Shown here one piece after another: positions 9,074-16,979 of a DNA stretch of 64,000 nt (positions are counted from its first letter, which is position 1; each line of letters starts with the position of its first letter). The notes beneath the pieces are model-generated. The model was given only the letters and a program-made list of their open reading frames with translations. It was not told where the DNA came from and searched no databases. Source of the stretch: Candidatus Scalindua rubra (GTDB taxonomy: Bacteria; Planctomycetota; Brocadiia; Brocadiales; Scalinduaceae); the NCBI GenBank assembly GCA_001723765.1, contig MAYW01000003.1:1-64000 (forward strand), in the 5' to 3' direction. Both the position numbers and the translations under genes were made by a program.

Positions 9074-9110
9074 AAAAAAGCCCCTAATTAACTATTAGGG
9101 GCTTTTTTAA
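9074..9110 (+). terminator. Rho-independent terminator of the nxr operon
   Basis: AAAAAAGCCCCTAAT / ATTAGGGGCTTTTTT forms a near-perfect 14-bp stem with a five-base loop (TAACT), ending in T6. The A-run and T-run make it work in both directions, but the only upstream reader is nxrA. Confidence 0.9.
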
Positions 9111-9215
9111 TTTGAAGAGAAAGACATATGTCTTTATAATATAAACTAATTTTGAATGTAGCGGAAAGCTTTAGCTTTCCACTTAGCTGAACAAAAACAT
9201 ATTAAGGAGTAAAAT

Positions 9216-10886
9216 TTGCAGATTACGTTGATTTTTCCACCATCCTGGATACCATCTCAACCTTTTTTAAGTTTACCTTCATTACAAGGATTTCTTAAGA
9301 AGGAAGGCATTCATGATGTTTCAATTCGTGATTTGAATATAGAAGTCATGGATACCCTACTTTCTAAAAAAAGGGTAGAAGATACTTATGTAAAAGTAAA
9401 TGAGAGGATTAGGAGAGGCGGAAAATCATTCGGCAATGACACAGACAACTCTGGTGAAACTGAAAGAATAGAGTGGGTTAAGGAAGTTATTGAATTTGAA
9501 AACATGTTCCAGAAAGTAGAGTGGGCTAAGGCAACATTGAAATCTGAAGGGTTTTATGATATTAATGATTATGTGGAGAGTTGGAAGATTATTGACAGAT
9601 GGCTACAAGCATATGGCATGTTGTATTATCCATCTGAGATAACTATTACTGACAATTCTATGAAGTATAGTGTATATTCATCCTCAGATATTATAAAGGC
9701 TGCTGATGATGAAAATGAAAATCCATATCGTGACCTCTTTCAAGGACATATACTTGACTCAATTGTTAAGGATGGGCCATCTCTCGTTGGTATCTCTGTA
9801 ACGGCAACATCTCAGGTAATGCCTGCATTTACATTAGCAAGACTGCTGAAAGAAAGAAACAAGGATACTCATATAACAATGGGAGGAAGTGTATTTACAA
9901 AGCTTATAGATAATCTAAAAGGGCCGCATAAATTATTTGAACTTGTAGACAGCTTTATTGTATTTGAAGGAGAACACGCTCTACTAAACTTAATCGAGCA
10001 ACTTGATGGTAAGAAGGATTTTAGTAAGGTACCCAATCTTGTATATAGAGATGGAAATAAGACTCGTGTAAATGAGCCATTTCATATTGAAGACATAAAC
10101 TCTCTTCCTACACCTGAGTATTATGGTTTTCCTTTTGAATCGTATCTGTCTCCAATGCGAGTTCTACCATTGCAAAGCTCAAGGGGGTGTTACTGGAGAA
10201 AATGTACATTTTGTAATCTCCATATAGATAACCTACGATTCAGATTGAGGAATTTAGATTTAGTGCTTGAAGATATAGAAAAACTGAAAGAAGAGTACGG
10301 TACTAGATATATGTTCTTTAGCGATGAGTGCATGCCTGTTAAACAGTTGGATAATTTGAGCTTGCGATTGATTGAAGAGGGCAATGACGTAAAATGGATG
10401 GCAGGAGTAAGGTTTGATAGAGGACTTACGAAAGACATAATACAGAAAGCCAGAGACGCAGGATGTCTTAAGATGGTTTATGGTCTTGAATCTTCTAACA
10501 AAAGAATCCTTTCATTGATGGAAAAGGGTATAGAAACTGAAACAATTAAAAGTATTATAGGATATTGTTTGGATTCGGGTGTTGCCATACACATGTATAT
10601 TATCGTCGGATTTCCATCAGAAACCAGGGAAGAAGCGCTTGAAACTCTTGATTTCATAAGATCTAATGACGGGTTTATAAAATCCAGAGGGGCTTCTTGC
10701 CTTCCATGCCTCTTTGAGTTGGAGAAATATGCTCCCATAATGCGTGATCCTGGAAAGTATGGATTAACAAAAATAGCGCATCCAAAACGAGATGATATGA
10801 GTCTTGGTTATTTTTACGAGACAAACAAGGGAATGACTCCTGATGAGGCATGTAATGTTTACGGATATGTAAAAAGGAATAGATAA
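9216..10886 (+). CDS. B12-binding-domain radical SAM protein
   Basis: 556 aa, TTG start with AAGGAGT five bases upstream. Residues 1-200 look like a cobalamin-binding Rossmann domain (ITLIFPPSW ... LVGISVTATSQVMPAFTLARLLKE ... ITMGG). The radical SAM core has CYWRKCTFC (Cys-x4-Cys-x2-Cys, near 323-331) followed by YMFFSDECMP and later IYIIVGFPSETREEA. Such enzymes do methylations or rearrangements, and the substrate is not predictable. The 3' end looks frameshifted: in another frame the DNA stays open from just after the stop to 11004, coding KSLPIFPYNFSMSDG and further residues. The original protein was therefore probably about 38 residues longer. It sits downstream of the nxr terminator, so it has its own transcription unit with the ferredoxin-like genes. 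Confidence 0.8.
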   Translation: MQITLIFPPSWIPSQPFLSLPSLQGFLKKEGIHDVSIRDLNIEVMDTLLSKKRVEDTYVKVNERIRRGGKSFGNDTDNSGETERIEWVKEVIEFENMFQKVEWAKATLKSEGFYDINDYVESWKIIDRWLQAYGMLYYPSEITITDNSMKYSVYSSSDIIKAADDENENPYRDLFQGHILDSIVKDGPSLVGISVTATSQVMPAFTLARLLKERNKDTHITMGGSVFTKLIDNLKGPHKLFELVDSFIVFEGEHALLNLIEQLDGKKDFSKVPNLVYRDGNKTRVNEPFHIEDINSLPTPEYYGFPFESYLSPMRVLPLQSSRGCYWRKCTFCNLHIDNLRFRLRNLDLVLEDIEKLKEEYGTRYMFFSDECMPVKQLDNLSLRLIEEGNDVKWMAGVRFDRGLTKDIIQKARDAGCLKMVYGLESSNKRILSLMEKGIETETIKSIIGYCLDSGVAIHMYIIVGFPSETREEALETLDFIRSNDGFIKSRGASCLPCLFELEKYAPIMRDPGKYGLTKIAHPKRDDMSLGYFYETNKGMTPDEACNVYGYVKRNR

Positions 10887-11004
10887 AAGCTTACCTATAT
10901 TTCCGTACAATTTTTCAATGTCAGACGGGTTGTTATATTTAAACAATTATTCAGATAAGGTACATGAAGCTGCTGAACGTGGTACACATAGTGAGGTTAT
11001 ATAA

Positions 11005-11062
11005 ATGAATGATGAGAAAATTGACCGCTGAAGAAGGGAGTTTTTCAAGGAGGCTTTTTTAA
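11005..11062 (+). pseudogene. 5' stub of a duplicated 4Fe-4S protein gene
   Basis: MNDEKIDR-stop-RREFFKEAF reads almost like MKDEIIDRGRREFFKETF at the start of the intact gene at 11637. A TGA replaces the Gly codon. After about 19 codons the homology ends exactly where the inverted-repeat cassette begins. This looks like a duplicate copy, or the original start, broken by the cassette insertion. Confidence 0.7.
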
Positions 11063-11499
11063 ATTCCCCCTTAAAAAAGGGGGATTAAGGGGGTTGTTTG
11101 AACGACAATGAAAATATATTATAACCCAAAATTAAAAAACCTTGCCAGGAAACTAAGGAGAAAAGGCGTCATTTCAGAAGTCTTGTTGTGGAATTGTTTA
11201 AAAGGGAAGCAAATGAAAGGATACCGATTCATGCGGCAAAAGCCGATTGATAATTTCATAGTAGATTTTTGTTGCAGTAAAATACGTTTGATTATTGAAA
11301 TAGATGGTACCAGCCATGAGGAAAGATTCGAAGCAGATAAATCCAGACAAGAAAAGCTTGAACGCATGGGATTTGCATTTTTACGCTTCCATGATCTAGA
11401 TGTTAAGAAGAATTTAGATGGAGTTTTAAAACGTATTGAGTGTTGGATAAATAAATTTGAGGGGAGACAACCCCTTGACCCCCTTTATTAAGGGGGAAT
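11063..11499 (+). mobile_element. Inverted-repeat-bounded DUF559 single-gene cassette
   Basis: The left end (11063-11096) and the reverse complement of the right end (11468-11499) share ATTCCCCCTTAA-x-AAAGGGGG and then AAGGGG-GTTG. Each arm is itself partly palindromic (CCCCCTT...AAGGGGG). The only gene inside is the DUF559 protein, whose last codons and stop lie within the right repeat. No clear target duplication is visible. The left end breaks a 4Fe-4S protein stub. Confidence 0.65.
11108..11491 (+). CDS. DUF559 (Vsr-like/PD-(D/E)XK) endonuclease-domain protein
   Basis: 127 aa. It has the DUF559 pattern: SEVLLWNCLKGKQMKGYRFMRQKPI, then FIVDFCCSKIRLIIEIDGTSHEE, then RQEKLERMGFAFLRFHDLDV. 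The D in IVDF and the E-x-D pair in IEIDG fit a Vsr/PD-(D/E)XK-type catalytic site. Members are typically small and found as isolated genes. The C-terminal RQPLDPLY is encoded by the right terminal repeat, so the cassette end supplies the stop. There is no upstream ribosome site beyond a weak AACGACA. Function may relate to mobility of the cassette or be cargo; this is not known. Confidence 0.8.
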   Translation: MKIYYNPKLKNLARKLRRKGVISEVLLWNCLKGKQMKGYRFMRQKPIDNFIVDFCCSKIRLIIEIDGTSHEERFEADKSRQEKLERMGFAFLRFHDLDVKKNLDGVLKRIECWINKFEGRQPLDPLY

Positions 11500-11636
11500 A
11501 CAGTCTCCAGAACCAAATTGTAAATTAACAAGTTCTTATTCATTGGGTAAGAATAAAGTAAATTTCACAAGACAAACTCGTTTGTCCGTGTTTTTAGAGT
11601 CATGTTCGATATTGGTTATTAACAAGGTAACATAAA

Positions 11637-12239
11637 ATGAAAGATGAAATTATAGACCGCGGAAGAAGGGAATTCTTTAAAGAGACATTTTCTTATATAG
11701 GGAATACGATTAGTGATATAGTTAAGACAAAGGTAGATACTGTTTCCAATCCTAATACCAATCCAAAAACGAGGCGTTATATCAGACCTCCTGGCGCTTT
11801 GAACGAAAAGGAATTTCTCTCCTTATGTACCAGGTGTGATGAATGCGTGAAGGTCTGCCCACATTATAGTATACGAAAGTTAAATAAAGATTTTGACATT
11901 GCAGACGGTACACCTATTATTGTACCTGAAGAGACACCGTGTTTTTTATGTGAGGACTTTCCCTGTATAAAGGCATGTAAGGATGGTGCTCTGGTAGAGG
12001 TGAAGGATAAGGAAGAAGTTGCGATGGGCAAGGCGTATATAAATGAATCTAATTGTATGGCATATGGTGCGCAATTTTGTGAACACTGTGTAAGAAATTG
12101 TCCTATACCAGATGCAATATATCAGGATGAAAATAGACCGATAGTGGATAAAGAGAAATGTGTGGGATGTGGTGTTTGTGAGAATGTATGCAATACAGTA
12201 AATCAGCCAATTGCCATCAAAGTGGTACCTAAGCAATAA
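11637..12239 (+). CDS. NapG/MauM-like 4Fe-4S ferredoxin protein
   Basis: 200 aa. Cys motifs: CTRCDECVKVCP near 63-74, CFLCEDFPCIKAC near 102-114, CMAYGAQFCEHCVRNCP near 139-155, and CVGCGVCENVCN near 175-186. This gives four 4Fe-4S clusters arranged as in NapG/MauM-type ferredoxins. The N-terminus has GRREFFK, resembling a twin-arginine motif, but no hydrophobic stretch follows, so it is probably cytoplasmic. It lies near mrp and just beyond a broken duplicate of its own start, and could pass electrons to a periplasmic or anammoxosomal reductase. The partner enzyme is not visible here. Confidence 0.75.
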   Translation: MKDEIIDRGRREFFKETFSYIGNTISDIVKTKVDTVSNPNTNPKTRRYIRPPGALNEKEFLSLCTRCDECVKVCPHYSIRKLNKDFDIADGTPIIVPEETPCFLCEDFPCIKACKDGALVEVKDKEEVAMGKAYINESNCMAYGAQFCEHCVRNCPIPDAIYQDENRPIVDKEKCVGCGVCENVCNTVNQPIAIKVVPKQ

Positions 12240-12611
12240 GTAACGATAAGAGTATGTTGTTAGTTTATGTCATTTAGTTGTGCTGTCATACGGCTTCGCC
12301 GTCAATAGGTCGTTAATAATACCGTATATCATTGTTTGTTGGGTACCCGCCTAAATGACACCCGCCAGAATGAGTATCGGGCTGGTTGTTGGGCAGGCGC
12401 TACGCTTCACCCAACCTACATAAATATTTTTTATAACTCATTGAAATGCTTTACCTTATAAAATATATTTGTTATGTTACGAGAGGCAATATACAAAATT
12501 CCAAGAATATACTCCATTTTGTGCAGCTTACCCGCCACTCAGGCAGGCGTAATGCCATAAATTGGCGACTGCCTGTCCGACCACGTCTTTTTGCGGGAAA
12601 GGAGCTAATTT
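12240..12611. repeat. Repeat-rich intergenic region before mrp
   Basis: No gene. It contains GTTGGGT (about 12338) facing ACCCAAC (about 12410), with TGTTGGGCAGGCGCTACGC between, and a second hairpin of the GCCTGCC/GGCAGGC family (about 12528-12580). A good ribosome site (AAAGGAGC) precedes mrp at 12598-12605. Confidence 0.5.
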
Positions 12612-13466
12612 ATGAGTGAGTGCGAATTACCATTTACGTGTGAATTGTGTAACAAAAATTTTGAATGCAAAATAGACCATCATAAGCACAATAAATGGGC
12701 CATAAGCAACAGAATGTCCAGGATAGGGCAAAAGATTGTGGTTATGAGCAACAAAGGGGGAGTAGGAAAAAGTACAGTAACTACAAATCTTGGAGTATCT
12801 TTGGTGGAATTAGGCTATAAGGTGGGCATTGCAGATGCGGACATACATGGACCCAATATTCCCAAGATGCTGGGCGTGGAGGGAAGCAGGCTTAAGAGTA
12901 ATAAACAGGGTATTGAACCATTGTCTATTAATGGCAATTTAAAAGTTGTCTCTATAGCCTTTCTTATTGAAAAACCTGACGAACCTGTTGCATGGAGAGA
13001 TACAGCAAAGTATGATTTTCTTTGTGAACTCGTAGGGAGCATAAACTGGGGAGAACTCGATTATTTACTGGTAGATTTACCACCAGGGACAGGTAATGAG
13101 CCTATTACGTTGATCGAATTATTGGGGAAGATTGATGGTGCAATCATAGTAACAACACCGCAGGATGTAGCTTTGTTGGATGCGCAGAAAGCCATACTAT
13201 TTGCCAGGGACAATGATATACGAATCCTGGGAGTTGTTGAGAATATGAGCATCCTGGCCTGTCCCCATTGCAATAAAGAGATAGATGTGTTTAAATCAGG
13301 CGGGGGAGAAAAGATTGCGGGAAAAATGAGTGTTCCATTTCTCGGGAGGATTCCCCTTGATCCTGTAATCACAAATAGCTGTGATGAAGGAAAGGCATTT
13401 ACAACATTAAATGGAGATTCGGCACATTCCTTAGTATTTAAAGAAATAGCAGAAAAGATTGTTTAG
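12612..13466 (+). CDS. mrp: Mrp/NBP35-family Fe-S cluster carrier ATPase
   Basis: 284 aa. An N-terminal Cys/His-rich segment (CELPFTCELCNKNFEC, residues 4-19) precedes a ParA-type ATPase core. Visible motifs are the deviant Walker A NKGGVGKST (near 53), the GIADADIHGPNIPKMLG signature of the family, YLLVDLPPGTGNEP (Walker B/switch), and CPHC (near 218) that binds the bridging 4Fe-4S cluster. It delivers Fe-S clusters to apo-proteins in the cytoplasm and is useful beside a locus needing many clusters. The stop codon TAG is supplied by the left end of the next cassette (TTTAGCCAC), so the natural C-terminus may have been slightly altered. Confidence 0.9.
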   Translation: MSECELPFTCELCNKNFECKIDHHKHNKWAISNRMSRIGQKIVVMSNKGGVGKSTVTTNLGVSLVELGYKVGIADADIHGPNIPKMLGVEGSRLKSNKQGIEPLSINGNLKVVSIAFLIEKPDEPVAWRDTAKYDFLCELVGSINWGELDYLLVDLPPGTGNEPITLIELLGKIDGAIIVTTPQDVALLDAQKAILFARDNDIRILGVVENMSILACPHCNKEIDVFKSGGGEKIAGKMSVPFLGRIPLDPVITNSCDEGKAFTTLNGDSAHSLVFKEIAEKIV

Positions 13467-13879
13467 CCACGGATTCACACGAATGGACACTAATAAAAAG
13501 GAAATACTGTACAAAGATTTGTCATACAAAATAATTGGTATTGCCATGAAAGTACATAGCAAACTTGGTTATGGCTTTTTGGAAAAAGTCTATGAAAATT
13601 CTATGATGGTATTATTTAAGAAAGAGGGGATTCCGGCCAAACAACAAGTGCCGATAACTGTCTATTTTGAGGATGAAATAGTAGGGGACTATTTTGCTGA
13701 TATTTTAGAGCTTAAGTCTGTTAAGAATATCATGGATGCTCACAGAGCTCAAACTCTTAACTATCTAAAAGCTACTGGCTTGAGGCTGGCAATTATTCTA
13801 AATTTTGGGAAAGAAAAGCTTGAATACGAAAGGTTAGTTTTATAATTAGTGTAAATTAGTGTACATTTGTGGCTAAATT
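13462..13879 (+). mobile_element. Inverted-repeat-bounded GxxExxY single-gene cassette
   Basis: Left end 13462-13494 (TTTAGCCACGGATTCACACG...) and the reverse complement of 13847-13879 agree at 26 of 33 positions by hand alignment. Direct ACACKAAT repeats lie inside each arm. The gene begins inside the left arm (ATG 13483) and stops at the edge of the right arm. It sits precisely between the mrp stop and a moaA start. Confidence 0.65.
13483..13845 (+). CDS. GxxExxY-family protein (PD-(D/E)XK-like fold)
   Basis: 120 aa from ATG 13483. The TTG further upstream lies in mrp and the terminal repeat. It carries the family signature GYGFLEKVYENSM (G-x2-E-x2-Y) near residue 34, then AKQQVPITVYFEDEIVGDYFADILELKSVKNIMDAHRAQTLNYL. 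D, E and K in YFADILELKSV resemble a PD-(D/E)XK site. Members are common in planctomycetes and Bacteroidetes, often in many copies per genome; no proven activity is known to me. Like the DUF559 protein 2 kb away, it is the sole gene of an inverted-repeat cassette. Confidence 0.8.
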   Translation: MDTNKKEILYKDLSYKIIGIAMKVHSKLGYGFLEKVYENSMMVLFKKEGIPAKQQVPITVYFEDEIVGDYFADILELKSVKNIMDAHRAQTLNYLKATGLRLAIILNFGKEKLEYERLVL

Positions 13880-13890
13880 TTAATTTTAAA

Positions 13891-14046
13891 ATGTATGATA
13901 AATATTCAAGAAAAATTAGTTATCTGAGGATTTCAGTTACAGATCTTTGTAACTTGAGGTGCACCTATTGTATGCCACCGCAAGGATCAAAATTACTTGA
14001 GCGAGAAGAAATCCTTAGGTTCCATTGGATTCATGATAATCATTGA
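13891..14046 (+). pseudogene. moaA: Truncated moaA (GTP 3',8-cyclase), first ~45 residues only
   Basis: The reading frame [32 protein letters not shown] has the radical [11 protein letters not shown] site of MoaA, the first enzyme of molybdopterin synthesis. Homology stops after EREEILRF (about 14022), and the frame runs six residues into unrelated DNA before TGA. MoaA normally has about 320 aa. The next gene lies on the opposite strand one base later, so a rearrangement cut moaA. NxrA needs molybdopterin, so an intact moaA must exist elsewhere. Confidence 0.85.
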
Positions 14047-14047
14047 A

Positions 14048-16159
14048 TTAGGTGCCCCATGGGAGTGTGATCGTAAACGTACTTCCTGTTCCTACTTCTG
14101 AGGTAATCAAAATCTTACCTCCAAGGGCTTCGATGTTATTTCGCACGACGTCCATACCAACACCGCGACCTGAAATTGCAGTTACATTGGCAGCGGTAGA
14201 AAAACCAGCTGCAAAGATAAGTTTAAAAGCTTCTTCATCAGTAAGCTCAGTACCTGATTCTATGACGTCTTTGGATACGGCCTTTTCTATCAACACCTTT
14301 GGATCAAGTCCTTTGCCGTCATCCTTCAATTCAATGATTGCATGCTTTTTGCCATTGTCATCCTCGCACCTGGCACTGAGTTGAACCGTACCGAGGGGCG
14401 GTTTTCCGGCAGCCTTTCGAACCTCAGCATCTTCTATACCATGATCGACAGCGTTACGTATCATATGGATGAGCGGATCTTTGAGCTTCTCGATCATATT
14501 GCGTGCAATCATGGTATCCTCTCCTGAGAGTACCAAACGGGCTAACTTGCCGGTCTTTTTAGACAAGTCGCGAACCATACGAGTCATTTTCTGAAATAAC
14601 ATCAGAATCGGTACCATCCGCATAAGTGTGGCAACCTCGTATACCTCAGCACAAGCCGTAATCAAATCCTTATGAACCTCTTCAGAAAGCGCTGTGGATT
14701 TGAGATTTGCAATCTGAGGTTCGATTTTGTTGAATGAGGCCGCGATCAAGGCTAAACGCTCTATAAGGTCAACTGAGATCTTTACCGTTTCTTTCAACTT
14801 TGCTGGAGCTGCTTGTACAGTAGTAGGCGTTACCGGTTGACTTGCAGGCACTTCGCGAGCTGGAATACTCTCGCCGCGAATCACAGCTTCAAGGCGTGAA
14901 ATGAGCTTCGCCAGGCCACGTGTTTGTGGGAAACTGAGTTTGTTTTCAACTGCATTACGCGCATCGTCTAGTCGCAGGCGCATCATTTCCGTAGCTTCGA
15001 AAACGATATCCAAAGGGGCACCGCTAAGTTTTATTTTACCATCACGAGATAAATCGAGGAGGGTCTCAGTCGTATGAGCCAGGTTCGTCACATCTTTAAT
15101 CCCCAGGAAGCTGCTCAGCCCCTTGATTGAATGAAATACACGAAAAAGGGCGTTAATACCGTCTGGATCATCGGCGCCACCCTCAAGACGCATCAGGATT
15201 TGATCAGCGTTGCTCAATCCTTCGTCACTCTCTTGAAGGAAATCGGTAATAATTTCCAATGTTTCATCATCGCGCTCGACGGGAACTTGTTCGGCAAGTT
15301 TTTCTTCCTTTTCTGCGGTCTTAAAATCTGGAAGTGACGGAGCTTTGTACAGATGAGTGTGCCGTTCGCGTAGCGCAGTGGCGAGTTCATTGACAGACGT
15401 ACGAACCCACTGTAACGCAGTATCACCGTCAGGGATGTTTTCGTTGATCAATCCCATCACGATGGATGAGCAATTATCAATAGTCTTGCTTATGTCATCA
15501 TTACCCGCCTCATCAAGGCATTCCTCAAATTCTTCAAACAAAGCTATAACGCGCCCGAGTAATTGGGTTTCGCTGGGTGTTGAATCACTCAGCACACCAG
15601 CGATTTCACTCGCAAGGGAAGCAGAATCACGCTCACTCCAAACCAGCAGTATCTCTCCCTCGAAGTCAGAACCAGACAAGGGTTGTGCGACTACAGGGAT
15701 TGTATGTGGCACATAAGTTTTACAGTCCTCTGCGATGAGATGTAAAGGCACCCCAAAGTTGATTTCATCACCACCTGGAATTGATCGTTTAACAACACCG
15801 GAAACCATGTTGACTATCTCGCCAAGCAAGTCAACAACTTCGCTGCTCTGCGGTTCTTCATCTACGTTCAAATCGAGGAAAGCTCTTGCCAGGTTATGGC
15901 AGCTATCCCTGCTACCAAAAAGACCTAGTTCCCAGCTGCCACCCGCACGAAGCAAACTGAGACCAACACCATATTCCATACCATCGGCTGAAAACAATTT
16001 TGGTTTGCCGGTAGCCTCCAGCAGAATCCCAAACATGGTTTTGCAAACTTCCCTGATCGAAAGCAAGGAAGTTTCCATGTTCGCTGGAATCTCAACGGTA
16101 ATGTCGTTTGTGTGTACGTTTCCAGTTTTTTCAGACTGTTTTGTTGTAACGGTAGCCAT
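14048..16159 (-). CDS. CheX-like/Hpt/CheA hybrid histidine kinase without CheW domain
   Basis: 703 aa. Order: residues about 30-175 resemble the CheX/CheC phosphatase fold (LGEIVNMVSG at 112-121). A helical linker follows. An Hpt domain holds phospho-acceptor His343 in FHSIKG. Then comes a CheA dimerisation region with the CheA-type LMRMVPI (512-518). The HATPase domain has HMIRNAVDHGIE (565-576), DDGKGLDP and GRGVGMDVVRNNIEALGG. The protein ends at GSTFTITLPWGT, where CheA normally continues into the CheW-like P5 domain. Base use is visibly more G+C-rich than its neighbours, which suggests transfer. The 3' end abuts the broken moaA, so P5 may have been lost at the same breakpoint. No SD is evident. 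Confidence 0.8.
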   Translation of the reverse strand: MATVTTKQSEKTGNVHTNDITVEIPANMETSLLSIREVCKTMFGILLEATGKPKLFSADGMEYGVGLSLLRAGGSWELGLFGSRDSCHNLARAFLDLNVDEEPQSSEVVDLLGEIVNMVSGVVKRSIPGGDEINFGVPLHLIAEDCKTYVPHTIPVVAQPLSGSDFEGEILLVWSERDSASLASEIAGVLSDSTPSETQLLGRVIALFEEFEECLDEAGNDDISKTIDNCSSIVMGLINENIPDGDTALQWVRTSVNELATALRERHTHLYKAPSLPDFKTAEKEEKLAEQVPVERDDETLEIITDFLQESDEGLSNADQILMRLEGGADDPDGINALFRVFHSIKGLSSFLGIKDVTNLAHTTETLLDLSRDGKIKLSGAPLDIVFEATEMMRLRLDDARNAVENKLSFPQTRGLAKLISRLEAVIRGESIPAREVPASQPVTPTTVQAAPAKLKETVKISVDLIERLALIAASFNKIEPQIANLKSTALSEEVHKDLITACAEVYEVATLMRMVPILMLFQKMTRMVRDLSKKTGKLARLVLSGEDTMIARNMIEKLKDPLIHMIRNAVDHGIEDAEVRKAAGKPPLGTVQLSARCEDDNGKKHAIIELKDDGKGLDPKVLIEKAVSKDVIESGTELTDEEAFKLIFAAGFSTAANVTAISGRGVGMDVVRNNIEALGGKILITSEVGTGSTFTITLPWGT

Positions 16160-16186
16160 TGTTTTACAAAATGATAAATTGTTTTT

Positions 16187-16369
16187 TTAGGTAGTATTAC
16201 TATTCAATAATGATTTCAACCGTTCAATTTCATCTTTTAATTTTTTATTTTCTTCCTTTAAAACTTCGATGTCTTTGCTTGTGTCAGAATTATCGGTATT
16301 TCCTTCAGGAACAGCATTTGGTTGTACACCTACTAGAAATGTGTCATTTTTGAACACAAACTTTGTCAT
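16187..16369 (-). CDS. Small coiled-coil protein upstream of the CheA hybrid
   Basis: 60 aa. The C-terminal half (IEVLKEENKKLKDEIERLKSL) is a leucine-heptad coiled coil. It lies 27 bases before the kinase start on the same strand, so the two may be co-transcribed. There is no strong ribosome site and no known family. The N-terminus (KFVFKNDTFLVGVQP) is not diagnostic. Confidence 0.45.
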   Translation of the reverse strand: MTKFVFKNDTFLVGVQPNAVPEGNTDNSDTSKDIEVLKEENKKLKDEIERLKSLLNSNTT

Positions 16370-16455
16370 AATCGCTATATTATAATAAAACAGAATTAAG
16401 TTGAAAACAATTTTTTTATAAAACAGGCGCAGTTGTATATGCTCGGAACATTATT

Positions 16456-16560
16456 TTAACGATAAATATCCTTACGGTGGCCAACCCTTATGATCTGAAT
16501 AACTTTTTGGGTATGATATGCTTCGTAAATAATACGATATTCACTGATCTGATTGGCATT
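16456..16560 (-). pseudogene. C-terminal fragment of a RelE/ParE toxin
   Basis: The last 34 codons read [28 protein letters not shown], the classic RelE/ParE C-terminus (YRIIYE ... RVGHRKDIY). The toxin's N-terminal half is absent. The frame is fused directly to the glnS fragment upstream without a stop, which creates a chimeric reading frame. Confidence 0.8.
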
Positions 16561-16975
16561 CAAATCACAGACATACGCGAGTCCCTTTTTGATTAATTGC
16601 ACTGCGTAATCATACATTTGCTCGAAGTAGTCCGAAGCATAATAGAGGTGTTCGTCCCAGCCCCATCCCAGCCAGCGGACATCTTCCTGTATAGTGTCAA
16701 CGTATCTGGCTTCTTCAGTAATAGGGTTGGTATCATCATCCCTCAAGTGACATCGTCCACCTTTGTTTTCAGCCGCTATGCCAAAATTTAAGCAGATTGA
16801 CTTGGCGTGTCCAATATGTAAAAAACCATTCGGCTCCGGAGGAAATCTCCTGATTATCTTGCCGTCCCATTTATTGGTTTTGTTATCTTCAGCGACAACT
16901 GTCCTTATAAAGTCTATCGAAGAGTCCTTACCGGCTTCACTATTGTGTTCTTTTGCATGTTTAAAATCGTAAATC
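16561..16975 (-). pseudogene. glnS: N-terminal fragment of glutaminyl-tRNA synthetase
   Basis: On the minus strand the frame reads [13 protein letters not shown], then [20 protein letters not shown] (HIGH motif), [41 protein letters not shown] and [12 protein letters not shown]. This is the first ~130 residues of a class I GlnRS. It lacks a good start codon and everything after the first part of the Rossmann fold, including KMSKS. It joins a RelE tail at about 16560. Two remnant genes were spliced by deletion. Confidence 0.85.
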
Positions 16976-16979
16976 TAAA

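Noticed and set aside
16763-16972. Plus-strand frame opposite the glnS fragment
   Set aside because: The minus strand reads clear GlnRS sequence with the HIGH motif. The plus frame is a shadow.
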